Notes: generated by a model from the sequence alone, not told the origin. A DNA stretch of 64,000 nt from JBARKJ01 sp963698885 (GCA_963698885.1 CAVOSJ010000002.1:62001-126000), one strand, 5' to 3'; positions 45,396-54,904 are shown, counted from the stretch's first letter. A program made the numbers and translations.

Positions 45396-45961
45396 GCAAC
45401 AAGGAAATCATGAAGATAACGATGAACCTTGTCATCATCTGCGCGCTTGCAGGCGTAATACTATCCGCGACATGGGCCCTTACGGACCCGGTGAAGGTGC
45501 AAAAAGAGGCACAGGAACGGGAGGCGGCGCTGAAGTCGCTGATACCCCAGGCGGATTCTATAAAAGAGGTAAAGGACATAGTCACCTCCGGCAAGGAGGG
45601 GAAGATCTATAAGGCGACGGCTAAAGGCAAGACTATCGGGTACGTCGTCCTGGCTTATACCAAAGGATACTCCAGCTTTATTTCCATGCTGGTGGCCGTG
45701 AACCCGGGCTACAAGCTGATAGCTATAGAGATATTAGACCACAAGGAGACGCCGGGCCTTGGAGACCAGATAGACAAGGACTGGTTCAAGCGTCAGTTCA
45801 AAGGGAAGGGTCAAGAAAATCTAGTGGTCGTGAAAGGCGAGACGGATACCGACATTCAGGCTATCTCCGGCGCGACGATTTCTTCAAGGGGCGTTACTCG
45901 CGGCGCGAAAGAGGCGATGGATGCGCTCCGGGCGGAGAGGGCGAAGGACCCGGCACTATAA
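45392..45961 (+). CDS. rnfG: Rnf complex subunit G (covalent FMN)
   Basis: 189 residues with one N-terminal membrane anchor (residues about 8-28) and a periplasmic FMN-binding domain. The flavinylation motif is AISGATISSRGVT, and DHKETPGLGDQI is the conserved lipid/flavin-side motif. The start overlaps rnfD by 4 nt; the stop overlaps the rnfE ATG (TAATG). Confidence 0.94.
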   Translation: MSNKEIMKITMNLVIICALAGVILSATWALTDPVKVQKEAQEREAALKSLIPQADSIKEVKDIVTSGKEGKIYKATAKGKTIGYVVLAYTKGYSSFISMLVAVNPGYKLIAIEILDHKETPGLGDQIDKDWFKRQFKGKGQENLVVVKGETDTDIQAISGATISSRGVTRGAKEAMDALRAERAKDPAL

Positions 45962-46590
45962 TGGCTACATCGTACAAAAAACTAATAATCAACGGCATAT
46001 TCGCCGAAAACCCCGTTTTCCGGCTGGCGCTCTCGCTATGCCCGGCGGTGGCCGTCACTACGTCAGTAAAAAACGGCTTCCTCATGGGCGCCGCCGTGCT
46101 TTTCGTCATGACGATGGTGAACATCACCGTCAGCATCCTCAGGAACCTCATAAACCCGAAGGTGCGCATCCCGGCGTACATCCTTATAATCGCGACCTAC
46201 GTCAGCATCACGGACATGGTGATGTCGGCATATTCGCGCACAGCGTACAAGGAGATGGGGCTTTATATCCAACTTATCGTGGTGTTCGCGATTATCATCT
46301 CGCGCGCGGAGCTTTTCGCCAGCAAGAATAAAGTCATGCCGTCCGCGGTGGACGGGTTCGGGATGGGGCTGGGGTTCCTCGGGGCGCTGGTGCTGATAGG
46401 CGCGGTCCGGGAGTTGATCGGCAAGGGAAGCCTGGCGGGTTTTCACCTGGCCGGCTCGAACCCGCTGCTCATCATGGTGCTACCCACGGGCGGCTTCTTC
46501 GTTATCGGCCTGCTCATGGGGCTATTTAACTGGATTGACCAGAAATATTACGGCGGCAAGCCCGGCGGCGTGGGCGGACACCACCATTAA
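45961..46590 (+). CDS. rnfE: Rnf complex subunit E
   Basis: 209 residues, six membrane helices, paired with RnfA in inverted topology. It has the conserved LALSLCPAVAVTTSVKNGF motif, whose cysteine contributes to the membrane-embedded [2Fe-2S] site formed with RnfA, and RAELFASKNKVMPSAVDGFG in the mid-region. The C-terminal tail is Gly/His-rich (GGHHH). Intact. Confidence 0.93.
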   Translation: MATSYKKLIINGIFAENPVFRLALSLCPAVAVTTSVKNGFLMGAAVLFVMTMVNITVSILRNLINPKVRIPAYILIIATYVSITDMVMSAYSRTAYKEMGLYIQLIVVFAIIISRAELFASKNKVMPSAVDGFGMGLGFLGALVLIGAVRELIGKGSLAGFHLAGSNPLLIMVLPTGGFFVIGLLMGLFNWIDQKYYGGKPGGVGGHHH

Positions 46591-46598
46591 AGGCAAGA

Positions 46599-46682
46599 CC
46601 GTTACCTTTTTGGGAAAAAGGTAACGCCAAAAACTTTTAAACTTAAAGTTTCTTTGGTTACTTTCTTTCCAAAGAAAGTAAC
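46599..46682 (+). repeat. Double-hairpin intergenic repeat, copy 3 of 3
   Basis: Hairpin 1 pairs CGTTACCTTTTT with AAAAAGGTAACG. The linker GCCAAAAACTTTTAAA follows. Hairpin 2 pairs GTTACTTTCTTT with AAAGAAAGTAAC around a two-base loop (46657-46682, perfect). The element ends 1 nt before the GGAGG ribosome site of rnfA, so folding could affect rnfA translation. Confidence 0.85.
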
Positions 46683-46691
46683 GGAGGTTGA

Positions 46692-47276
46692 ATGTTTAAA
46701 GATATAGGCACCATTTTTATAGCCTCCGCCATCGTAAATAACTTCGTTTTCAGCCGCTATCTCGGGCTGTGCATTTTCTTCGGCGTGTCGAAGAAGATGG
46801 ATACCGCGGTGGGGATGAGCATGACGTTCACCGCAGTGATGGTGATTTCCGCCGCGCTTTCATGGCTGGTGTACAACCTCATCATGCTGCCCCTGCATAT
46901 CGAGTTTCTGAAGATCGTGCTTTTTATCGGCATCGTCGCCGGGTTCGTCCAGTTCGCGGATACTTTGCTGAAGAAAATGAACCCCACACTGTACTACAAG
47001 CTGGGGATATACCTCGTCCTTATCACTACGAACTGCATAATCCTGGCCGTGCCGGTTATTAACTCGGACGAAAAATATAACTTTTTACAAAGCCTTACGC
47101 TGGGGCTTGGCTCCGGCGCGGGGTTCTCGCTGGCGCTTATAATCATGGCGAGCATAAGGGAGCGCCTGGACCTGGCCAACATCCCGAAGCCCTTTCAGGG
47201 CATGCCCATCGCTTTTATCGTGACCGGGCTTATCGCGCTGGCGTTCCTCGGGTTTTCGGGCCTGATAACAGTATAG
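46692..47276 (+). CDS. rnfA: Rnf complex subunit A
   Basis: 194 residues, six helices, homologous to RnfE in opposite orientation. IVNNFVFSRYLGLCIFFGVSK carries the conserved cysteine of the shared iron-sulphur site, and LITTNCIILAVP is the second family motif with its cysteine. GGAGG lies 6 nt before the ATG, right after the repeat. Intact. Confidence 0.94.
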   Translation: MFKDIGTIFIASAIVNNFVFSRYLGLCIFFGVSKKMDTAVGMSMTFTAVMVISAALSWLVYNLIMLPLHIEFLKIVLFIGIVAGFVQFADTLLKKMNPTLYYKLGIYLVLITTNCIILAVPVINSDEKYNFLQSLTLGLGSGAGFSLALIIMASIRERLDLANIPKPFQGMPIAFIVTGLIALAFLGFSGLITV

Positions 47277-47306
47277 GCTGGATTCAGTAGCAATTATTAT
47301 TAGGAA

Positions 47307-48233
47307 ATGATAAAATCAATCGCTATGCAGGAAGTCTTTCAACCTAATCTAATCAATGCCGTATTAAAGAGCGTGGCCTTCATGGGCGGCGTCGGCGCGG
47401 TATTCGGCTTGGGGCTGGCGTTTGCGGCGAAGAAATTCGCGGTGAAGACGGACCCGAAAGTGGAAGCCGTGCGCGAGGTCCTGCCCGGGGCGAACTGCGG
47501 CGCATGCGGGTTCGCCGGTTGCCAGGGTTACGCGGAGGCGGTAGTCAAGGACCCGAACCTCTCCCCGGGACTGTGCGCGCCGGGCAAGGCGGACGTAGCC
47601 GCGCTGGTGGCGAAGATTACAGGCAAGGTCGCGCCGGAGGCCGTGCCGACGGTGGCCACGGTATTCTGCCGGGGCGATGAGTGCAAGGCGAGCAGGCGCT
47701 TTAAGTATGATGGCGTGAAGGACTGCCGCGCCGCTATATTGGTAGCTGGCGGGGATAAGACCTGCCAGTACGGCTGTCTGGGCTACGGCACCTGCGCGAA
47801 GGCCTGCCCCTTCGAAGCCATAAAGATGGGGCCGGAGAACCTGCCCATAATCGACCGCGAGAAATGCACGGCATGCGGCGTATGCGTCGCGGCCTGCCCT
47901 AAGAGCATCATCCACCTTACCCCGGCGCACAAAAAGGTGCATATATTGTGCAGCTCGCACGACAAGGGGCCTGTGGTAAAGAAGGCGTGCGAGATTGGCT
48001 GCATCGGATGCGGGCTTTGCGCGAAGGGATGTCCGGAGGGCGCGATATCGATGGACAATAACCTGGCGATGATGGATTATGCGAAATGCACGCACTGCGA
48101 GACGTGTGTGCTTCTCTGCCCGCAGAGGACTATAAAGGACATGCTGGACCCGTCTAAGGAGCAGGCGGAGCGGATGAAGCTCCCGAAGAAGGAAGCCCCG
48201 GCGGCGGTGAACACGGAGAAGGCAGAGGCGTAA
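47307..48233 (+). CDS. rnfB: Rnf complex subunit B (multi-cluster ferredoxin-oxidising subunit)
   Basis: 308 residues. One N-terminal helix (about 18-40) is followed by the cluster motif CGACGFAGCQGYAEA and then several ferredoxin motifs: CQYGCLGYGTCAKACP, CTACGVCVAACP, CIGCGLCAKGCP and CTHCETCVLLCP. It is the ferredoxin-docking subunit that feeds electrons into the membrane part. The C-terminal Lys/Glu/Ala-rich tail resembles that of other RnfB proteins. It is followed by a strong terminator, closing the rnfCDGEAB operon. Confidence 0.94.
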   Translation: MIKSIAMQEVFQPNLINAVLKSVAFMGGVGAVFGLGLAFAAKKFAVKTDPKVEAVREVLPGANCGACGFAGCQGYAEAVVKDPNLSPGLCAPGKADVAALVAKITGKVAPEAVPTVATVFCRGDECKASRRFKYDGVKDCRAAILVAGGDKTCQYGCLGYGTCAKACPFEAIKMGPENLPIIDREKCTACGVCVAACPKSIIHLTPAHKKVHILCSSHDKGPVVKKACEIGCIGCGLCAKGCPEGAISMDNNLAMMDYAKCTHCETCVLLCPQRTIKDMLDPSKEQAERMKLPKKEAPAAVNTEKAEA

Positions 48234-48253
48234 GGAACCGCTCACCATAAATT

Positions 48254-48286
48254 AAAGGGATACAGCTTCTGCTGTATCCCTTTTTT
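48254..48286 (+). terminator. Intrinsic terminator of the rnf operon
   Basis: GGGATACAGC and GCTGTATCCC form a 10-bp perfect stem (extended by A-T pairs) with a TTCT loop and a T6 tail, 20 nt after rnfB. Confidence 0.9.
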
Positions 48287-48336
48287 ATTGTATAATACAT
48301 TGAATAGCTAACGGTTCTTACACTGGCCGATAGGAT

Positions 48337-48824
48337 ATGATGATGAATTTAAGCTCCGACGAACACCTGCACAACAAGGTCCCGCAGGTCACCCTCATGT
48401 TCTGGATCATCAAGATACTCGCGACAACGGTTGGCGAGACAGGCGGCGACGCCCTTTCCATGACGCTGCGGCTCGGTTATGCCGTCAGTAGTCTTATATT
48501 TCTTGCGTTCTTCTGCATCACGCTCTCGGCTCAGGTCTCGTCGAAGCGGTACCACCCGCTCTTTTATTCGTGGCTGCAGGGTTGTTAACAAATATCCCGC
48601 GCAGCGTACTTTTCTGGTCCGCCTATGTTCTAACGCGTCCCCTCGGAGCCACGCTGGGCGATACCCTTACCAAATCCCAAGCTCAAGGCGGCTTGGCGCT
48701 GGGCCGTTTCACTTCTTCGTTCGTTATCGCCGCGCTCATGGTCGTGGGAGTAGTCCTTATGCACAGAATGGCTGGGCAGTCTCAGGTCAACGTGCGGGGA
48801 AATGAGGGGAAAATTAAAAATTAG
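48337..48824 (+). pseudogene. COG4705-type membrane-anchored protein with internal deletion
   Basis: Two pieces of one known family lie side by side in different frames. The first (48337-48588) begins with the family's VPQVTLMFWIIKILATTVGE and one or two helices. The second (48570-48824) carries the C-terminal FWSAYVLTRPLGATLGD and a last helix. The normal protein is about 250 residues; the central roughly 100 residues and several helices are missing here, so a simple base error cannot restore it. Substrate and role of the family are unknown. Confidence 0.65.
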
Positions 48825-48852
48825 GGACACATACCCGCTTTCGCGGGAATGG

Positions 48853-49311
48853 CTATACCGGCAGGTATTCTATTTTATCATTATCCCAGAACTCCCCGGA
48901 GAAGAATTCGCGGACCTGTTCCGGTCTTAAATCCTCCAGGTGCTCTTCCCATATCTCCCTTATCATCACCGTAAGCTCTTTGTTCCCGGCAATCTCTTTA
49001 TGATAGGGGCAGCCCTTGTGGACGATTAAGCCCTCGACCTTTCCGTCCTCGATTTTCGGGTATACCGGATAGCTAAGGCAGTCCAGGAACCTCTGGTCGC
49101 TGGGCAGGCTGCACCGGTGGTCTTTCAGGAAGAGGCAGTCGTCCTCGAAGGAAATATTCAGGACGCCGTTCTTTGGGGGGCAGGGAAGCTTATGTCCTTC
49201 CGCGCGCGGCAGTTCCCAGTCGAAGAGCCCCACCATTATGCCGCTGCAGCACCTGCCTTTGCACTCGCGGCAGTACTTGCTGAACGATTCGATTATGTGC
49301 CGGTTATCCAT
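48853..49311 (-). CDS. YkgJ-family cysteine-cluster (zinc/iron-chelating) protein
   Basis: 152 residues. The N-terminal CRECKGRCCSG and later cysteines (DCLFLKDHRCSLP, FLDCLSYPV, HKGCPYH) match the YkgJ family of presumed metal-binding proteins; no activity is established. Start ATG 49311 (MDNRHIIESF) is preferred, with AGAGGA upstream. A longer frame to 49386 only translates a 33-bp tandem repeat (twice LPVQRNEDR). It is a single gene between convergent and divergent neighbours. Confidence 0.7.
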   Translation of the reverse strand: MDNRHIIESFSKYCRECKGRCCSGIMVGLFDWELPRAEGHKLPCPPKNGVLNISFEDDCLFLKDHRCSLPSDQRFLDCLSYPVYPKIEDGKVEGLIVHKGCPYHKEIAGNKELTVMIREIWEEHLEDLRPEQVREFFSGEFWDNDKIEYLPV

Positions 49312-49376
49312 TCTGTCTTCGTTCCTCTGGACAGGTAAAGCGTTTCTGTCTTCGTTCCTCTGGACAGGTAAATCAT
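49311..49376. repeat. Two-copy 33-bp tandem repeat at the YkgJ start
   Basis: Units 49311-49343 and 49344-49376 share the first 29 bases. Each holds an AGAGGA ribosome-site-like sequence (minus strand), so the 5' leader of the YkgJ gene is duplicated. Confidence 0.85.
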
Positions 49377-49495
49377 TTGCGGACAATTAACGCATAATCG
49401 GGCGCGGAATTCAATATTTTTTTCAGGTAAAAGTGAGGAAAAGGGGCGACGGAGCGTGACCCGCTGCTTCCACTTCGTCGGAGGGCGGCGCAATC

Positions 49496-51883
49496 CTAAT
49501 GGGATAGGGCGGACACGCCGAGCGTCTTTAAAAATACGTCTACCACATCCGGGTCGAACTGGCTGGACGCGCAGCGCTTGATCTCGGCTACTGCGTCGTC
49601 GAATGGAAGGGCCTTTCTGTAAGGCCTGTCGGAGGTCAGGGCGTCGAAAGTGTCAGCCACCGCGAGGATCTTTGCCTCCGTCGATAGCTCGCTTCCCATC
49701 CTCTGGTGCGGATAACCCTTTCCGTCAAAACGTTCGTGGTGCTGGCCCACTATCACCTTCACGTCTTTCAGGAATGATATGGGGTCCAGTATCTTTTCCC
49801 CGATAAGGGGGTGGTCCTTGATGACGTCGTACTCCTCGCCAGTGAGCTTGCCCGCCTTATTCAGGATGGAGGCGGAAATGCCTATCTTGCCTATATCGTG
49901 CAGCACCCCGGCGTGCTGTAGCGCCTGCTTGCGTTCCTCGGACAGCCCCATCTCGTCCGCAATCATCATCGCGAGCAGGGTGACGCGCTCGGAATGGCCC
50001 TTTGAGTATTTATCCTTCGCTTCGAGCGCGTTGACAAGCGCCCGGACGGTATCGAAGTAGCTGGACCGGATGTCTCTGTACAGGTTCGAATTCTCCACCG
50101 CGATCGCGGCCTGTCCGGCCACGGTAGTCAGGAGGCTCAGGTCGTCGTGCGTGAATTGGTCGCCATTGTTTTTGTTGTTGATGTTCAGGATGCCTATCAC
50201 TTTGCCTTTAATGAAAAGAGGCGCGGCGATAAGCGACGTCGTGGTATACTGCGGGTCGTTCGGCAGATTGAAGCGGGGGTCCGTTTCGATATTTGTGACC
50301 AGGAGCGGTTTACCTTCCTTGGCCGCGTAACCGGAAATGCCCTCGCCTAACTTTACCTTGCGGAGCTTTACGCCCTCCAGACCCACTGAATACGCCACTT
50401 CCAGATCGCCCGTCTCTTCATTGATCATCATGAGCGAACAGATCCTGGCGTTCATCGTTTTGGCCATCGTCCTGACGATGACCTCCATGGCATTTTCCTG
50501 GTCTAACAGGGAATTCAGTATATTGCCGATATGGTTGACGGTGGTGAGACGCTCGACGACCTTCTCCAGTTCGCTGTTTTTCTGAGCCAGGTCCCTGATA
50601 AGCATTGCGATCTGGTTATTTGCGTCTTCCACCTCCTTGACCCGCTTGACAAGCTGCAGGTTTACAGCTTCCAGTTCCTTCTGATGTCTTTGCTCCGTTT
50701 CTATCTTTGCCTTTTCGGCCACCAGTTTATCCGTGATGTCCCGGATGACCTCGATGGCGTGAGTAATGTTGCCTTCGACATCCCTGACGGGCGCGGAGAT
50801 GCTATGGACGATGCGTTCCTTGCCGTCCGCCAGATAGAAGGAAGACTGGTGCTCATGCACCATGCCGTCCTGGAAGACTTTCATTACGCCGCAATGGGGG
50901 CAGGGGTCGCTCCTGCCGTGGATGCTCCTGTAGCAGTTGCTCCCCGTCTGGATGCCGGGGAATATCTCCATGTTCCGGGGGTTCATCTCCCGGATTACCA
51001 TGTCCCGGTCGAGTATGGAAACGCCGTCCGGCATGGCCTCGATCATGCTCTTCAGGCGCGCATGCGAGTTGGATATCTCGAAGTTACGGATAAGTTCATG
51101 TTCCTTGCGGTTGTTTTCCAGGTTCAACTCCCGGATGCGGCCCAGCATCTGCACGAATTTTCTCTGGAGCCGGCCGAGTTCGTCGTTGTTAGCACTGCCA
51201 AGCTCTACCTTCTCGCCCAACTCGGCCTGTCCCATCGCTTTCTTGAGTTTCTTTATCGGCCTGTTGACAAGCATCTCCAGTGCGATAAAAATCGACAACA
51301 CGAGCGCGAGACATATCAGCAGGGCGGATATTATCATCTGCTTTAAGTGCTGGTTTATCGCCGCATCGGCCTTCATGAGCGAATAGCTTACCTCGAGCAC
51401 GCCGTTGACCCGCTGTTTCGAGTCGTGACAGCCGTAGCACTCAGGGCGGTTAAGGATGGGCTTAACAAAAAAAAGCTTATTCTGGCCGTTTTTATTGAAG
51501 ATGAAGGTACCAGCGGCCTGCTTGTACTCTCTATAGTTGTCGTTGTCGATGTGGGAGCCTGTTTCGGCGGGGTTTGACGAACTGAGAATGGTCCCTTTGC
51601 CGTCGAATATCCTGACGCTGGATATGTCTCCGTTATTCCCTATACCTTCTATCGAGCGCTGGAGTTCTTCGCGCTGGCCGCGCCCCATGGCATCCACGAG
51701 GCTTGATTCTATCGTATTGGAAAGGCCGCGCAGGTTGTTTTCGACCGATTTTATATAGAACTGGCGTTCCGTGCGGATGTAGTTAAAGGTGGAGCCGACA
51801 AGGAACAGGACCATGGAGCCCGCGACGAATATTACTATTTTCGCCTTTAGATTGCTGTTGATTTTGGAGAGCAGTTCCTTCAT
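49496..51883 (-). CDS. Membrane sensor with c-type haem site, HAMP, PAS, GAF and HD-GYP domains
   Basis: 795 residues. Helices at about 14-35 and 181-205 enclose a periplasmic domain with a CYGCH haem c motif (C149, C152, H153), placing a covalent haem outside the membrane. A HAMP region, a PAS domain (about 285-400, with paired cysteines SDPCPHC), a GAF domain (about 455-595) and an HD-GYP domain (HDIGK near 660; HHERFDGKGYP near 715) follow. HD-GYP enzymes hydrolyse cyclic di-GMP. The haem suggests control by redox state or a gas ligand such as NO, CO or O2. It is monocistronic, and the target process is not evident from neighbours. Confidence 0.9.
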   Translation of the reverse strand: MKELLSKINSNLKAKIVIFVAGSMVLFLVGSTFNYIRTERQFYIKSVENNLRGLSNTIESSLVDAMGRGQREELQRSIEGIGNNGDISSVRIFDGKGTILSSSNPAETGSHIDNDNYREYKQAAGTFIFNKNGQNKLFFVKPILNRPECYGCHDSKQRVNGVLEVSYSLMKADAAINQHLKQMIISALLICLALVLSIFIALEMLVNRPIKKLKKAMGQAELGEKVELGSANNDELGRLQRKFVQMLGRIRELNLENNRKEHELIRNFEISNSHARLKSMIEAMPDGVSILDRDMVIREMNPRNMEIFPGIQTGSNCYRSIHGRSDPCPHCGVMKVFQDGMVHEHQSSFYLADGKERIVHSISAPVRDVEGNITHAIEVIRDITDKLVAEKAKIETEQRHQKELEAVNLQLVKRVKEVEDANNQIAMLIRDLAQKNSELEKVVERLTTVNHIGNILNSLLDQENAMEVIVRTMAKTMNARICSLMMINEETGDLEVAYSVGLEGVKLRKVKLGEGISGYAAKEGKPLLVTNIETDPRFNLPNDPQYTTTSLIAAPLFIKGKVIGILNINNKNNGDQFTHDDLSLLTTVAGQAAIAVENSNLYRDIRSSYFDTVRALVNALEAKDKYSKGHSERVTLLAMMIADEMGLSEERKQALQHAGVLHDIGKIGISASILNKAGKLTGEEYDVIKDHPLIGEKILDPISFLKDVKVIVGQHHERFDGKGYPHQRMGSELSTEAKILAVADTFDALTSDRPYRKALPFDDAVAEIKRCASSQFDPDVVDVFLKTLGVSALSH

Positions 51884-52143
51884 AATCCTTTAAGTGTCCG
51901 AATACATCAGTGAATAGATAGAGCTTCTTCAAATACTGATGCAAATTTCAGGCCCTGGACGTATTAAAAGAATTATTTTAAATAAGAAGATGTAAGCTGA
52001 TACAAAGCTTCACTTTTCATAACAATTCCCGCCTGTCCGAGTATTAGTAAATTAGCGTGATTTATAGCACATTAGTATTAATTTTGCGCGATTTCAATTG
52101 CCGTTATTGCTTGCTAACGCTCAACTATCAAAACAAATAAATT
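51884..52143. other. AT-rich intergenic region between the sensor gene and priA
   Basis: 260 bp, clearly more AT-rich than its surroundings, between divergent genes. It must hold promoters for both, but no single pair of hexamers stands out. No coding or structured RNA signal is seen. Confidence 0.5.
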
Positions 52144-54164
52144 ATGTACGCTGAAATAGCTATCGGCCTGGCCGCCAGGAAAACCTTTACCTACATGGTC
52201 CCGGAACGCCTTCGGGAGAAGGCCCGGCTGGGGCAGAGGGCAATAGTCCCGCTCTCAGGCCAGGCTCAAAATCGGCTTTATAGTCGGTTTTTCGTCAGGC
52301 GACGGGCAGTTTGATTACAAAGATATAATCGACCTCCCGGATGTATCGCCCCTGGTGCCGGAAGGACTTCTTAAACTGGCTAAATGGCTATCGGATTATT
52401 ATCTCGCACCGCTGGGGCTTGTCCTTGCCGCTGCCCTTCCACCGGGGGTGGAAGAAGGGAAGGCCTCCCGGCCCAGGAAAGAAGTGCGGGAAAAAATGGG
52501 GGCTTACGGCGAGGCGGAGCCGGTTTTTCAGTTAACCTCTGCGCAGAAAGACGCTTTAGGGACAATAAATGCCGTGGATAGCGGCACGTTTGTCCCATTC
52601 CTGCTCCACGGCGCGACAGGTAGCGGGAAAACCGAGGTCTATCTCCAGGCGATCAAGCCCGTCGTGGAGGCCGGTATGGGCGCTGTCGTGCTGGTGCCGG
52701 AGATATCCCTTACCCCCCAGCTTGTCCGGCGGTTCTCGCGCCGGTTCGGAGAGAAAGTGGCGGTGCTGCACAGCGGCCTGACCCCTGTCCAGAGGCGGCA
52801 GGAGTGGCATCGCATAAGGCAGGGAGAGGCGCTGGTGGCGGTGGGGGCGCGCTCCGCGGTCTTCGCTCCTTTCGAGCGGCTCGGTATGGTCGTAGTGGAC
52901 GAAGAGCACGACGCATCCTATAAGCAGGAAGAGGGTGTGCGTTATAACGCGCGGGACGCTGCGGTAATGCGCGCTAAGCTGTCCGGATGCCCGGTAATCC
53001 TGGGCAGCGCGACACCGTCGCTTGAGAGCTACCATAATGCCGTATCAGGGAAATATACACTGCTCGAGCTTCCTGGCAGGACGGCGGGCAGGCCGATGCC
53101 GAAGGTCTCCCTGGTGGACCTGAAGGAGCCGGTGGACCGGCAGCCGGCCGCCCAGTTTCACGGAGGCCAGCTTACGGAACCTCTCGTAAACGCCGCCAAG
53201 GCAAGGCTTGAAAATGGAGAGCAGGCCCTTTTTTTCCTTAACCGCAGGGGCCACTCAGACTTCATCATCTGCCGTGACTGCGGAGAAGTCCCCAAATGCG
53301 GCGCCTGTTCCGTATCCATGACCTACCACAGGCAGGCGCGAGGAGATGAAATGCCACTGGTGCGGAGCCGCTTATCCCGCCCCTTCCGTCTGTCCGAAGT
53401 GCGGCGGGGACCGGATAAAATATGTCGGTGGCGGGACTGAAAAATTACAGCGCGAACTGGAGCGGCTGTTCCCGGAATTCAAGACCTCCCGCATAGACAA
53501 AGACAGTGTCGCGCCCGGCGGCGGGTTCGTAAAGCTCCTGGACGAGGTGGCATCCGGAGAGACGAAGATAGTCGTGGGGACCCAGATGGTATCGAAAGGC
53601 CACGACATGCCGGGCATAGGCATCGTCGGGGTCGTCCTCGCCGATTACGGGCTGAACCAGCCGGACTTCCGGGCGGCGGAGCGGACGTTCCAGGTGGTGA
53701 CCCAGGTGGCCGGACGCTCAGGACGGGGAGACGTGCCGGGCGAGGTCATAGTCCAGACCTACCGGCCCGAACATTATAGTCTGCAATGCGCTTCCCGGCA
53801 TGATTACAAGTCTTTCTACGATGAGGAGATTGTATTCCGCAAGGAGCTGGGCCTCCCGCCCTTCTCGCGGCTCGCGCTGGTAATCGTAAAGGGAGTAAAG
53901 CCGGAAAAGGCGGGGGCGGGGGCGTCGGCGTCGGCTGAGATATTTAAAAAAGAAGCGCGGGGCAAGGGTGTCGAGGTGATGGGGCCCGCGCCGGCCCCGG
54001 TGAAGCGGGTGCGCGGGAAGTACAGGCATTTCATTACGCTTCGCTCAAAGAGCCATAAGAAGCTCCACGAAGTCCTGGAGGCCGGGCTTAAACTGATTGA
54101 GCTGAATAAGGCCGCCCCGGCCTGCAAGGTGGAAGTGGACGTTGACCCGCAGAGCATGATCTGA
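52144..54164 (+). CDS. priA: Primosomal replication helicase PriA, two frameshifts
   Basis: About 670 residues, which restarts collapsed replication forks. The N-terminal DNA-binding domain starts MYAEIAIGLAARKTFTYMVP. A frame break near 52262 leads to LKIGFIVGF. Helicase motifs are LLHGATGSGKTEVYLQAI (Walker A), VVVDEEHDASYK (DEEH) and VILGSATPSLES. A zinc-binding array begins CRDCGEVPKCGAC and, after a second break near 53340, continues CHWCGAAYPAPSVCPKC (eight cysteines in all). C-terminal motifs VGTQMVSKGHDMPG and QVAGRSGRGDVPG are intact. The stop overlaps the next gene (TGATG). Confidence 0.93.
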
Positions 54165-54904
54165 TGGAAACCCTCGACTCCATAAAAATCCGCAATTTTG
54201 AAGTGCAGGTATATCAGTCGAAAAGCGGATACCGGTTCTCCCTGGACGCGCTCCTGCTGGCGGATTTTCCCAGCCTGAAATCCTGCAAGAGCATCCTCGA
54301 ACTCGGCGCGGGTAGCGGGGTCGTGTCGCTGCTCCTGGCCCTGAAATACCCTAAGGCGCGCGTGACCGGGGTGGAGATACAGGATTCGCTTTATAAGCGG
54401 GCGGTGCGGAACGCTGAAGTGAATAACCTCTCGGACAGGGTCGATTTTATACACGGCGACCTGCGGGAGCTTCCGAAAAAATTGCCGGCAGGGTCTTTTG
54501 AGCTTTGCGTGATGAACCCGCCCTTTCGAAAGCCCGGGACCGGCAGGATAAGCCCCGGAGACGAGCGCGCGAGCGCCCGGCACGAGCTTAAGGGCGGGAT
54601 AGAGGAGGCCATAAAAACCGCCAGAATAATGCTCAAAAACCGCGGGCGGGTGTGCATTATATATCATCCGGACCGGCTGAGCGAGCTGATAACGCTGATG
54701 AAATCGCACTCCTTGGAGCCGAAGCGGCTGCTGTTCGTCCACTCTCACAAAGGGGACGAGGCCCGGATGGTCCTGGTCGAGGCGGTGAAGGAAGGTTCTC
54801 CGGGCCTGAAGGTACTTCCGCCGCTGTTCATTTACGCGAAAGAGAGAGAGTACACCGCTGAAATGAGAGAATTTTACGGTTTTCCGCCCCTGAACCGGAC
54901 TTGA
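54164..54904 (+). CDS. trmN6: TrmN6-like tRNA1(Val) adenine(37)-N6-methyltransferase
   Basis: 246 residues, class I SAM-dependent methyltransferase. The SAM-binding motif I is ILELGAGSGVVSLLLA, and the catalytic N-methyltransferase motif is VMNPPF, followed by the RKPGTGRISPGDERASARHE region typical of the YfiC/TrmN6 family. N6 methylation of A37 in tRNA-Val is the known role in E. coli; other members act on related RNA. It is coupled to priA by a TGATG overlap. Confidence 0.85.
   Translation: METLDSIKIRNFEVQVYQSKSGYRFSLDALLLADFPSLKSCKSILELGAGSGVVSLLLALKYPKARVTGVEIQDSLYKRAVRNAEVNNLSDRVDFIHGDLRELPKKLPAGSFELCVMNPPFRKPGTGRISPGDERASARHELKGGIEEAIKTARIMLKNRGRVCIIYHPDRLSELITLMKSHSLEPKRLLFVHSHKGDEARMVLVEAVKEGSPGLKVLPPLFIYAKEREYTAEMREFYGFPPLNRT

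Noticed and set aside
47364..48248. 294-codon minus-strand frame opposite rnfB
   Set aside because: Shadow of a cysteine-rich gene; arginine/alanine-biased composition and no motif.
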